Of a DNA stretch of 64,000 nt, positions 16,356 to 24,449 are shown in pieces. Both the position numbers and the translations under genes were made by a program. A model generated the notes under the pieces. That model saw only the letters and a program-made list of their open reading frames with translations, searched no databases and was not told the origin of the DNA. Source of the DNA: an uncultured Prevotellaceae bacterium (GTDB lineage: Bacteria; Bacteroidota; Bacteroidia; Bacteroidales; Bacteroidaceae); the NCBI GenBank assembly GCA_937910905.1, contig CALEPV010000097.1, positions 1-64,000 on the forward strand, read 5' to 3'. How positions within the stretch are numbered: position 1 is the stretch's first letter; every line of letters begins with the position of its first letter.

Positions 16356-16862
16356 TTATTGAATAGTAACTTCTCCGAACTGTGTCTCCCAAGGTTCTTC
16401 GTTGCCATCCACGGCCTTGGCCATGGAGATGCGAATGCTGGTCACGTTCTTCAGTATGTCGTCCCCAATCTTGCCTTTGTTGGTGAGGTCGCAGTCAATC
16501 TTGGTCTCCTTGTCGATGGTCTTTCCCATCTGACGGTAGAACTGGGCAGCGTCCACCTGCTGCTGCTGTCCGTCCTCGTCCTTGTAGCGGATCACCACCT
16601 TGAGCATGCATGTGCTCTTCATGATGGTCATGGTGAGCTTGGTGTGGCCGGTGAGGTCGCCGCTCACTTCTGGGAGGTCGAACCAGCGGTCCCATTTCTC
16701 CCGGAAGGTGGCGGTGAGCGTCTCGTCGTCGAAGTCGCAGTTGCCGCCGGTCTTGGTGACGTTCTCGAGGTCGATGATCTTCCAGGGAGCCTTAGCGTCC
16801 TGTGCCATGGCGGTGATGGTGAAAGCTGCCATGAAGGCAACCAATAAAGCAAACTTTTTCAT
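16356..16862 (-). CDS. Secreted 168-residue protein of unknown function
   Basis: MKKFALLVAFMAAFTITAMAQ is a signal peptide with an AxA-type cleavage site. The mature 147 residues form a predicted beta-rich domain (KLTMTIMKSTCMLKVVIRYKDEDG, VTSIRISMAKA) with the look of a galactose-binding or CBM-like jelly roll, but I do not recognise a named family. It is first in a putative three-gene unit and has a -7 element (TACCTTTG, minus strand) at 16929-16922, about 60 bases upstream. Confidence 0.7.
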   Translation of the reverse strand: MKKFALLVAFMAAFTITAMAQDAKAPWKIIDLENVTKTGGNCDFDDETLTATFREKWDRWFDLPEVSGDLTGHTKLTMTIMKSTCMLKVVIRYKDEDGQQQQVDAAQFYRQMGKTIDKETKIDCDLTNKGKIGDDILKNVTSIRISMAKAVDGNEEPWETQFGEVTIQ

Positions 16863-16921
16863 AATAGCTGTTGTTTGGGTTTAGATGATTAATACGTTTT
16901 GTCTGTCTCATGTTTGCGGTG

Positions 16922-16929
16922 CAAAGGTA
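16922..16929 (-). promoter_or_regulatory. Candidate -7 element
   Basis: The minus strand reads TACCTTTG, 60 bases before the 168-residue gene. No TTTG is visible at the expected distance upstream. Confidence 0.5.
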
Positions 16930-17054
16930 CTGCCCTTCGTGCGCATGGCGCTACGCATTTCTTTCATATACGCTTCCCTTTGTTGCATCGTGGCTATGTA
17001 TTTCTTTCATGAAGCGTATCGTTTTGTTTCCCGCCTGTGGTCGCAGACAAAAGG

Positions 17055-17081
17055 AATGGAACGTCATCACGACGTTCCATT
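17055..17081 (-). terminator. Hairpin downstream of GH115
   Basis: Perfect 10-bp arms AATGGAACGT/ACGTTCCATT enclose a 7-base loop; on the minus strand they are followed by CCTTTTGTCT. This is a plausible terminator for the GH115 transcript. Confidence 0.65.
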
Positions 17082-17091
17082 TCACCAAAAA

Positions 17092-17160
17092 TAACTAACT
17101 AACTAACTGTAAACTAACTAACTAACTAACAGATTAACTCACTACTTATTAACTAACTTA
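17092..17160. repeat. TAAC tetranucleotide tract
   Basis: Two blocks of tandem TAAC/CTAA units are separated by TGTAAA and followed by degenerate copies. It is a simple-sequence tract between two minus-strand units. Confidence 0.8.
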
Positions 17161-17197
17161 AGTTACCGGGGGCTTCCACCCTCGGCTATGTTCTCTT

Positions 17198-17210
17198 GCC
17201 CTTACAGGGC
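17198..17210. repeat. REP-like palindrome covering the GH115 stop codon
   Basis: GCCCTTACAGGGC is a short version of the GCCCCTGTAAGGGGC palindrome at 14030-14044. The TAA stop of the GH115 gene (17202-17204) lies in its loop. Confidence 0.65.
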
Positions 17211-19748
17211 TGTCTCCTCCGGTCCGAGGTAGCTCTTGTGCATCCCTCCGAGGTTGATGAGAATCTTCTGTAGCACGAGGGCGTTGTCGAGCGGGCGTAT
17301 GCGCAGTGTGTGCTTACCGGCGGTGAGGGTGTGTATGGTCTGCGAGTCGATGACGTGTTCGCGGTGCCATGCGTTGCCTGTCTCGCCGTTGAAGTCGCCG
17401 TTGATGTTCACCTCCTGCTCTTCGCCGCCATCGAAGCTCACGGCATAGCGCAGGCCGGTGGTGTTGAAGTTCAGGGTGGCGCAGAAGCGCAGGGTGACGC
17501 GTGCGGTGGCGGCGTCGGGGAGGGTCATGTCGTACTCGAGGGCCATGCCATCTACGGGTGCGGTGACGGGCTGCGGTGTGATGCCGGAGAGCGTGCGTCC
17601 GAGTTCGGGGATGACGGTCCAGCGCGCTTCGCGGCCATCGGTCTTGCGGGTGAAGTGCTCGGCCTCGATGCTGACGTAGCCGTCGCGGGTGGCGAAGGTG
17701 GGCGCGGGGCCGGGGTTGGCGTAGGTAATGTAGGCGGGTGTGGGGAGGGTGATGCCGGCGGCGTCGGACGCGGACGTGTTATCAAGGCGCTTCACCTCGG
17801 GCATGATTTTCTTTTCGGGGCTGTTCCATGACTTGTAGCCGATGTACTGCTCGTCCATCATGTGGTTCCACTTGCCGTCGTTCATGGCGTGGTACTCTGC
17901 CGCGAGGGCGGCGTCGCGCTGGAAGCACTCTGCCACGCGGTCGGCCCAGGCATTGGTGGCGGGGTCGTTCTTCTTGGCGAGGCGCTGGTTCATGGCCTGG
18001 GCGTAGTACATGTCGTAGAGGTTGGCACAGGCCTTGATGGGATAGCCCAAGAGCTGGAACCATGCGTCCTGCAGGTTGGCCGGCAGTTTCTTGCCGAGGG
18101 CTTCGGCATCGAGTGCCAGCTGGTCATATTCGCCGGTGACGCGCGCCCACTCGTCGTAGTTGGCGATGGAGTAGGTGCGGAAGTTCAGGAGTTCGGGCGT
18201 TACGCGGCGGTTGAACTTAGGATAGGTGCGCAGGAGCCGTGCCGCCTCCTCGGCATTCTCGTCGCCGAAGATGCTGCGGCAGAAGCTGACGCTGTGCTCC
18301 TGGAGGTTGGTGGCGTTGAACTGGTCGGGGTTCCAGGCCATGTCGAGGAAGAAGGTGATGGGGTACTCCATGGGCTTGAGGTCGCCCACGTTGAGGATCC
18401 ACATCTGGTCCACGCCGTAGCGGTAGGTGAGGTTCATCTGCTCCCACAGACGGGGGATAGGGCTTACGTTGATCCACTTGGAGTTGCGCGGTCCGCCCAC
18501 GTAGTCCACGTGGTAGTACATGCCGTAGCCGCCCTTGTGGTTCTTGGCCGTGCCGAGGGCCGGCAGACGGCGTATGTTGCCCCAGTTGTCGTCGCAGAGC
18601 AGGAGAATGATGTCGTCGGGCACCTTCATGCCCTGGTCGTAGAAGTCCTGCACCTCCTTGTAGAGGGCCCACACCTGCGGCACGTCGGCGGCCTTGCGCC
18701 CCGTGACCTGCTCCAAGAGTTCGCGCTGTTCCTTCACGATCTGCTCCATGAGGGCCACGCTGGCCTTGTCCTCCATGGCCTCGTCGCCGTCGCCGCGCAT
18801 GCCCACGGTGTACATGGTCTCCCAGCCCTTGGCGCGCTCCACGCCGCCGCGCCAGAAGTCCATCATCTCGTCGTGGTTGGTGGTGAAGCTCCACTTGCCG
18901 TGGCCTTGACGGCGCTTCCAGTCCTGCTGTGCGAGCGCCATGGGTTCGTGGTGGGAGGTTCCCATGACGATGCCCATGCGGTTGGCCAGGGGGCCGTTCT
19001 CTGGGTCGTCGTCGTAGAAGGCGCTGCCCCACATGGCGGGCCACATATAGTTAGCCTTGAGGCGCAGCAGGAGTTCGAAGATGTGCTCGTAGCACTTGGC
19101 GTTGATGCCTCCGAAGTGCTCCACGGCCCAGTTGCCGAAGGACGGCCACTCGTCGTTGATGAAGATGCCGCGGTAGGCCACGGCGGGTTCGCCGTCGGTG
19201 AACACACCTTTCTTTATATATATGTCGTCGTGGTGCTGTGCCGGCACATCGGCAAACCAGTACCATGGCGAGACGCCCATCTGACGCGAGAGCTCGTAGA
19301 TGCCGTAGATGGTGCCGCGCTTGTCGCTGCCGGCGATGACGAGTGCCTGGCTGACACCGTCGACGGGCTGATCGACCACCTGCAGGAGGTACTTCTCGTG
19401 CTTGCCCTGAAGCTCCTTCTTCTGCACCTTGCCGGCCTTCAGCAGCTGCTGAATGAGTGCGGACTCAGAGCTGCCGACGATGATGCAGGCGGGCGCGCCG
19501 ACATTCAGGTCTGTGGTGCCGGGTTTCAGTGCCGGTTCCACGCCGGTGACGGCCTTGATGTCGGCCTGAAGGCTGTGGATGGCCATGATGACGCCTTCGT
19601 CGTCGTTGGCGTCATAGACAATGGGCACTACCATGCCCTGCTGTGCAAGGGCAAAGGCACCGCTCGCGCTCTTGAACGTTACAAACTGGTCGGCTGCCTG
19701 TGCGGCAATGGCGCAGACAAGCATCAGTGTCAGAAGAATCCGCTTCAT
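17202..19748 (-). CDS. Glycoside hydrolase family 115 (xylan alpha-1,2-glucuronidase-like)
   Basis: 848 residues from ATG 19748, with signal peptide MKRILLTLMLVCAIAAQA. Family hallmarks include GTIYGIYELSRQMGVSPWYWFADVP, YRGIFINDEWPSFGNWA, LKANYMWPAMWGSAF and MGTSHHEPM, in the order of the GH115 catalytic domain. The C-terminal part (about 690-840, YVSIEAEHFTRKTDG onward) is the family's accessory beta domain. GH115 enzymes remove glucuronic or 4-O-methyl-glucuronic acid from xylan. Length is normal and the ORF intact. An ORF start at 19841 would lie upstream of the promoter and is rejected. It appears monocistronic. Its place between the SusCD locus and the pilus operon suggests, but does not prove, that it serves the SusCD locus. 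Confidence 0.93.
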   Translation of the reverse strand: MKRILLTLMLVCAIAAQAADQFVTFKSASGAFALAQQGMVVPIVYDANDDEGVIMAIHSLQADIKAVTGVEPALKPGTTDLNVGAPACIIVGSSESALIQQLLKAGKVQKKELQGKHEKYLLQVVDQPVDGVSQALVIAGSDKRGTIYGIYELSRQMGVSPWYWFADVPAQHHDDIYIKKGVFTDGEPAVAYRGIFINDEWPSFGNWAVEHFGGINAKCYEHIFELLLRLKANYMWPAMWGSAFYDDDPENGPLANRMGIVMGTSHHEPMALAQQDWKRRQGHGKWSFTTNHDEMMDFWRGGVERAKGWETMYTVGMRGDGDEAMEDKASVALMEQIVKEQRELLEQVTGRKAADVPQVWALYKEVQDFYDQGMKVPDDIILLLCDDNWGNIRRLPALGTAKNHKGGYGMYYHVDYVGGPRNSKWINVSPIPRLWEQMNLTYRYGVDQMWILNVGDLKPMEYPITFFLDMAWNPDQFNATNLQEHSVSFCRSIFGDENAEEAARLLRTYPKFNRRVTPELLNFRTYSIANYDEWARVTGEYDQLALDAEALGKKLPANLQDAWFQLLGYPIKACANLYDMYYAQAMNQRLAKKNDPATNAWADRVAECFQRDAALAAEYHAMNDGKWNHMMDEQYIGYKSWNSPEKKIMPEVKRLDNTSASDAAGITLPTPAYITYANPGPAPTFATRDGYVSIEAEHFTRKTDGREARWTVIPELGRTLSGITPQPVTAPVDGMALEYDMTLPDAATARVTLRFCATLNFNTTGLRYAVSFDGGEEQEVNINGDFNGETGNAWHREHVIDSQTIHTLTAGKHTLRIRPLDNALVLQKILINLGGMHKSYLGPEETAL

Positions 19749-19779
19749 AGTGTTGGCATTTTGGTTGATTTTGCAAGGG

Positions 19780-19811
19780 CAAAGGTAGGCACTTGGCCCG
19801 TCATACGCAAC
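19780..19811 (-). promoter_or_regulatory. Promoter of the GH115 gene
   Basis: The minus strand has TTG (19810-19808), 20 bases, then TACCTTTG (19787-19780), about 32 bases before the GH115 ATG. It is divergent from the pilus operon promoter. Confidence 0.7.
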
Positions 19812-19945
19812 AACGAGTAACAAAAGCGTAGCCATTTGCAACCGAAAGCATATATGGTGTATTCTCCGCGAGACATCGTCTTTTCGGTAAATGGACGTGA
19901 AAGAGTTAAAAATTGTATATGACCATCAAATACAGATTCCTCTTC

Positions 19946-19976
19946 TTTGTAGGGTGCTGTAGAATGAGTACCTTTG
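19946..19976 (+). promoter_or_regulatory. Consensus promoter of the pilus operon
   Basis: TTTG (19946-19949), exactly 19 bases, then TACCTTTG (19969-19976). The expected transcription start is near 19980-19985. This rules out starts at 19913 and 19964 for the first gene. Confidence 0.8.
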
Positions 19977-20001
19977 TTGCAAAAAAGATGTCATTGAATC
20001 A

Positions 20002-20059
20002 ATTTGACGGTTGTTTCCCTATGGAAATGGGTGTGTCATGCATACAGAGCCCGTCAAAT
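20002..20059 (+). promoter_or_regulatory. Leader hairpin of the pilus operon
   Basis: ATTTGACGG (20002-20010) and CCGTCAAAT (20051-20059) form a perfect 9-bp stem in the predicted 5' leader. The likeliest start codons of the first gene (20021, 20027) lie in its loop. Confidence 0.45.
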
Positions 20060-22069
20060 GAGCATACATGGATAGCGGCCAGGAAGTTCTTTCAATGCCA
20101 AAGATGTGGCCAATGGACTCCATGGACAGCAGGGACGGTAAAGAGACTTTCCGCTGCGTTGGTGTTCATGGTCTTAGCCCTCTTCACCTATGCGCAACAG
20201 GTGAGCGTCAGCAACAACCTGTTGTACGATGTTTGGCTCACCCCTAATCTGCGGGTGGGTGTGCGTCTCGCTCCACATTGGTCAGTAGGTCTGACCGGAG
20301 GCTTTCGTCCCTGGCCCTCCGATGATGCCACCACACGCAAGTGGAAGCATCTGCTGCTGAGTCCGGACGTACGCTTCTGGACAGACTCTGTCAGCGTACA
20401 TCACTTCTTCGGTGCGAATGTCATCTACAGCCACTACAACGTGGCAGATGTCAGGTTCCCATTTGGCTTATACAAGGGAGTACGTAACGAACGCCGCCAA
20501 GGTGACCTGGCGGCACTGGGCATGTTCTACGGCTATTCGTGGCCACTGGGCCGTTTCTGGAACGTGGAAGCTTTGGCGGGTGTCGCAGTAGGATATACTC
20601 AGTACAACCGTTATGCCTGTGCCCACTGTGGGGCGAAAATGGGTAAAGACTCAAAGCCCGTTGTCATCCCGCAAGCGGCTTTGAACATTGTCTATATCAT
20701 TCCTGGACGTCCGCGTCGAACAGAAAAGGCGTTTGAACCGGTTGAACAGGATACAGTAGTGTATGTCGTAGAAGAAGTGCCTTTTGTGCCCGTGTTGAGC
20801 GAAGTGCCCGACTTCACCGGCCAGGCAGGACTGCTACAGCACGACAACCCCGTGCTGCATCATATCTCGCAGTACCGCCCCTACGACCGCACACAGATTC
20901 TGCGCAGGGACAAGGAGGCACTCTATGTGTACTTCCCCGTAGGGGTGTCGGTGCTCCACCCGGAATTTCGCGAGAACGCCCCCGTACTCAGTCGCATCAT
21001 CGACATCACCCGTCAGATCATGGCCGACAGCACCAGCAGCGTGAAGACCATACAGATTGTAGGCCTGGCATCCATCGAAGGCTCGATAGCCGGCAACGAG
21101 AAGCTGGGGCAAGATCGCGCCATAGCCCTCCAACGCTACATTCAGCAGCAGCTGTCCCTTCCTGATTCGCTCTTCGACACCGTAGGTGGCGGCGAGGCAT
21201 GGGCCGAGTTCCGCGACCAGTTAGAGGAGCTGCTTGGCGACGGGGAAACCGCCGCCCGCGAACCTGTCCCCACCTCCAGTTCGCGCCCGGCTGCATCCCC
21301 GTCTGGTACCACCTCCAGTTCGCGCCCAGCTGCATCCCCGTCGGATACCACCTCCAGTTCGCGCCCGGCTGCATCCCCGTCGGATACCACCTCCAGTTCG
21401 CGCCCGGCGGTTTACCCGTCGGGTACCACCTCCGGTTCGCGCCCGGTCGCATCCCCGTCTGGTACCACCTCCAGTTCGCACCCGGCTGCATCCCCGTCTG
21501 GTACCACCTCCAGTTCGCACCCGGCGGTTTCTCCGTCGGATACCACCTCCAGTTCGCGCCCGGCTGCATCCCTGTCGGATACCACCTCCAGTTCGCGCCC
21601 GGCGGTTTACCCGTCGGGTACTGCCATCACCCCCGCCGCCCTGCAGGCCGCCCTCGCCGTGATAGACAGCGAGCCTGACCTGAACAGGCGCGAGGTGCTT
21701 CTGAAGCGCCTCGACGGCGGCCGCACCTGGGCCTATCTGAAGGAGCATATCCTGAAAGACCAGCGCAACTCCGGCTACATACGCATCTACTACGACTACG
21801 TGCCCGACACCGCCGCTGCCGTCATCAACCGTGCCAGCGGGCTGCTGCGCACCGACTGCGGCGACTGCCACCGCGAGGCTCTTCGCCTGCTGCAGCAGGT
21901 GAGCGGCGACGAGCGCGCTCAGAACGCCCTCGCCGTGGCCCTCTACCTCTGCGGACGCGAGGACGAAGCCATTGACTGCTTCCGGCGAGCCGCCGCCCAG
22001 GGCAACGCCGATGCCCAGGAGAACCTGCGTCAGATTGAGAGGAACCGAAAAACCGTGATAACGAAATAA
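20021..22069 (+). CDS. DUF3575 / OmpA-like outer-membrane protein with 13-residue repeats
   Basis: About 682 residues from ATG 20021; the start is uncertain. The hydrophobic signal segment (KRLSAALVFMVLALFTYAQ) begins near residue 40, and no in-frame start codon lies closer than 20033. A DUF3575-like domain follows (about 60-225, SNNLLYDVWLTPNLRVGVRL, FGANVIYSHYNVADVRFPFG). Next is an OmpA-like segment (about 280-400, VGLASIEGS and LGQDRAIALQRYIQQQL), nine copies of a 13-residue Ser/Pro-rich repeat (418-534), and a Sel1/TPR-like C-terminus (ALAVALYLCGREDEAIDCFRRAA). DUF3575 proteins often lead FimA/Mfa pilus loci in Bacteroidetes and probably help assemble or anchor the pilus. The gene is 72 bases before the first fimbrillin. 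Confidence 0.75.
   Translation: MEMGVSCIQSPSNEHTWIAARKFFQCQRCGQWTPWTAGTVKRLSAALVFMVLALFTYAQQVSVSNNLLYDVWLTPNLRVGVRLAPHWSVGLTGGFRPWPSDDATTRKWKHLLLSPDVRFWTDSVSVHHFFGANVIYSHYNVADVRFPFGLYKGVRNERRQGDLAALGMFYGYSWPLGRFWNVEALAGVAVGYTQYNRYACAHCGAKMGKDSKPVVIPQAALNIVYIIPGRPRRTEKAFEPVEQDTVVYVVEEVPFVPVLSEVPDFTGQAGLLQHDNPVLHHISQYRPYDRTQILRRDKEALYVYFPVGVSVLHPEFRENAPVLSRIIDITRQIMADSTSSVKTIQIVGLASIEGSIAGNEKLGQDRAIALQRYIQQQLSLPDSLFDTVGGGEAWAEFRDQLEELLGDGETAAREPVPTSSSRPAASPSGTTSSSRPAASPSDTTSSSRPAASPSDTTSSSRPAVYPSGTTSGSRPVASPSGTTSSSHPAASPSGTTSSSHPAVSPSDTTSSSRPAASLSDTTSSSRPAVYPSGTAITPAALQAALAVIDSEPDLNRREVLLKRLDGGRTWAYLKEHILKDQRNSGYIRIYYDYVPDTAAAVINRASGLLRTDCGDCHREALRLLQQVSGDERAQNALAVALYLCGREDEAIDCFRRAAAQGNADAQENLRQIERNRKTVITK
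21272..21622 (+). repeat. Nine in-frame 39-bp tandem repeats
   Basis: Nine adjacent units encode TSSSRPAASPSGT and variants. Units 4 and 9 read RPAVYPSG and contain the hairpin-like sequence at 21404-21424 and 21599-21619. All units keep the reading frame. This is a coding minisatellite and probably forms a flexible stalk. Confidence 0.9.
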
Positions 22070-22097
22070 CGAAACAACGAAATAACGAAATAACAAA
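22058..22097 (+). repeat. Octanucleotide repeats across the first pilus-gene stop codon
   Basis: Five copies of ATAACGAA (two diverged) run through the TAA stop of the DUF3575 gene into the gap before the fimbrillin gene. Confidence 0.8.
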
Positions 22098-22141
22098 AGC
22101 AACAACAAATATATTATTAACACAAAGCCCAACTTAAACTT

Positions 22142-24259
22142 ATGAACACAAAATTCATGTTCGCCATGACGGGAGCAATAGCCCTCACTGGCACCCTGGG
22201 ACTCAGCAGCTGCTCGTCGGAAGACGAGGTGGCCGACGTGAACCCCACCTACAACAACGTGACCAACGAGGTCACCACGCAGTTCGTGCTCAACGTGGCC
22301 ACCGCACCCAACCAGTTCACCCGCCAGTCGGCAGCCACCGTGCAGCGTGCCTCCAACTTCCGTGGTATGCAGGACGCCAAGCTCATCGGCCTCTCCACGG
22401 GCAACAGCTCCCTGGCACCCTTCGCCGGCACCTCCACCGGCTATGCCGTCAACAAGACCTTCGACCTGGGTACGCTCTACGGCAGCACCGCCGTCAGCAA
22501 CGAAGGCACGGACAATGCTAACAACAGCTCGCGCCGCGTCCTCGAACTGGCCATGCCGCTGAACACCGACGCCATGCTGGTCTATGCCCGCGCCATCCCC
22601 TCCGGCGACGATGAGGCCGACGGCAAGGTGACCATGACCGTGGCCGCCACGCCGGAGAACACCACCTTCGCACTGAACCCTCGCCTCGGCAGCCGCAGCG
22701 CAGAGTACAACCAGACCTGCGCCCTGGCCATCAAGATTCTGAACCGCATCATCAGCAGCAGTGTAGCCGAGCTGTCAACGCCTGGTGCTTATTCGAACGA
22801 AGGCTATACCAACGTCGGCACACTGCGTGCCCTTACCTGGAAGGCCCTGGCCGCAGAGGTAGCCGACCCCACCTCTGATGACTCTCCCTTAGAGGAAATC
22901 CTCGGCAACGCCTTCAACACGCTGACCAAAATCAACGAGAATGAGTATCGCGCCGGCTCGTCGTCGGCCATCAGCAGCATTGCCTACTATCTCTACAACA
23001 CGGCCTTGCATGTGTTCAATGCCACGCCCACCGGCGATGCCGAGCTGAACGCCCAGCGTCTGGCATACGAGATCATGCGCCGCATACAGAACTATTTCGA
23101 GAAATACACCGAGAGCGAGACCGCCATCGCCTTCCTGAACATCAGCACCATCAAGGAAAACATGTGCCAGGCAACGGGCATGACCAGCGAGGCTTTTGAT
23201 GCTGCCTACGGCAGCGTACAGCACGGCGACCTGAAGGCTTTCCCCACCTCCTTCGGACTGCCCCTCGGCGTAGCGCTGCTCAACTATGACGCTACTGACG
23301 GCTTCACCCACAAGACCCCGCCCACCTCGCTGCTGCAGAACGGAACGCTGGCCGAGGATCACTATATGTATCCTGCAGAGCTGATGTACTTCGACAACAG
23401 CGCCCTGCGCGTGAACAGCACTGCCGTTGCCGCTGCCAACTACCCCAACGGCTACAGCACCTGGGACACCGAGGGCAGCTGGACGGGATGGACGACGGGC
23501 GCCGTGGCATCCTCCACCCGCAGCGTGGCCGTGAAGAACAACATCAACTATGGCGTGGCCATGCTGCAGACGAAGGTGGCCCTCGATGGCACATCATTCA
23601 CCGACAACCGCCAAGCCATCACCGGCGAGACGGACCAGACGCTCAGCGCCGACCAGGTGAGGCAGTTCCAGCTCGTGGGCGTGCTCGTGGGCAACCAGAA
23701 CCTCAACCTCGGATGGAACTACCTGGCCACGTCAGCGACATCAACAGACTGGAGCTATGTGGTCTATGACAACAAAATCAACGGCACCGGTGCTGTCCCC
23801 ACACCGGAAGGCGAAGGAAACTACACCCTGCTGTTCGACAACTACATGCCTACCGGTACCCAGACCGACGAGGTGCTTGTGGCCCTGGAGTTCAAGAACA
23901 ACGGCGCCGACTTCTACGGCCTGGGTAACATGATACGCACCGGCGGCACCTTCTACCTCGTGGGTAAGCTGAAACTGCAAGCTTGGACAGAGACTAACCA
24001 GTCTGGCTATAAAAACAGCATCACCTGGCCCACCAAATATGCCATCCCGCCCTATACGACAGCAGGTGCCTCGCAGGAGGTCAGCCGCGTGTTCATCCAG
24101 GACTTCATGACAACCGCCACGTTCAAGATCGGGGCCACCTCGCTGAAGAGTGCTTTCGTCACCGTGCCCGACCTGCGCTCCAGCCAGACCTCGCTGGGCC
24201 TCTCCGTGGACCTGGAATGGCAGACGGGTCTCAACTTCGAGACCGTGCTGGGACAGTAA
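22142..24259 (+). CDS. Fimbrillin-type lipoprotein (Mfa1-like major pilin)
   Basis: 705 residues starting MNTKFMFAMTGAIALTGTLG with lipobox GLSSC. The N-terminal FVLNVATAP and NFRGM segments, the middle YPAELMYFDNSALRVNS, and the C-terminal RVFIQDFMTTATF match Mfa1/FimA-type pilins. These are exported as lipoproteins, proteolytically trimmed and polymerised by strand exchange. The 27078-28790 gene product shares the same landmarks in the same order, so the two are paralogs. It is larger than many pilins, so it could be a stalk or tip subunit. Second gene of the operon; intact. Confidence 0.82.
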   Translation: MNTKFMFAMTGAIALTGTLGLSSCSSEDEVADVNPTYNNVTNEVTTQFVLNVATAPNQFTRQSAATVQRASNFRGMQDAKLIGLSTGNSSLAPFAGTSTGYAVNKTFDLGTLYGSTAVSNEGTDNANNSSRRVLELAMPLNTDAMLVYARAIPSGDDEADGKVTMTVAATPENTTFALNPRLGSRSAEYNQTCALAIKILNRIISSSVAELSTPGAYSNEGYTNVGTLRALTWKALAAEVADPTSDDSPLEEILGNAFNTLTKINENEYRAGSSSAISSIAYYLYNTALHVFNATPTGDAELNAQRLAYEIMRRIQNYFEKYTESETAIAFLNISTIKENMCQATGMTSEAFDAAYGSVQHGDLKAFPTSFGLPLGVALLNYDATDGFTHKTPPTSLLQNGTLAEDHYMYPAELMYFDNSALRVNSTAVAAANYPNGYSTWDTEGSWTGWTTGAVASSTRSVAVKNNINYGVAMLQTKVALDGTSFTDNRQAITGETDQTLSADQVRQFQLVGVLVGNQNLNLGWNYLATSATSTDWSYVVYDNKINGTGAVPTPEGEGNYTLLFDNYMPTGTQTDEVLVALEFKNNGADFYGLGNMIRTGGTFYLVGKLKLQAWTETNQSGYKNSITWPTKYAIPPYTTAGASQEVSRVFIQDFMTTATFKIGATSLKSAFVTVPDLRSSQTSLGLSVDLEWQTGLNFETVLGQ

Positions 24260-24449
24260 TCCAGCACCATCCTGTAGGGCTATGACACCTTATTATATTT
24301 ACGCACGCGCGTGAAAGGATACGCAGCAAACAATGACAGTCCCCCACGGAACAGACAACAGCGGCAACGTAGGCATAGGCACAGCGACACCTGGTGACAC
24401 AAACATCGGGCAGGGTACAGCTGTTACCCGATGTACCACGGTACACCGC

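Noticed and set aside
17862..19820. 652-codon open frame antisense to the GH115 gene
   Set aside because: It is a shadow of codon usage in a GC-rich gene. It has no signal peptide, no recognisable domain and runs over the GH115 promoter.
19913..20020. Earliest start codons of the DUF3575 gene (19913, 19964)
   Set aside because: They lie upstream of or within the promoter -7 element, so they would not be in the transcript.
20075..20140. CxxCGxW motif in the N-terminal extension of the DUF3575 ORF as a zinc ribbon
   Set aside because: Only one Cys pair is present and it lies before the signal peptide, so it is unlikely to be part of a folded exported domain.
21272..21622. Regular repeats resembling a CRISPR array
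   Set aside because: Units are adjacent without unique spacers, keep a reading frame and encode a Ser/Pro-rich peptide.
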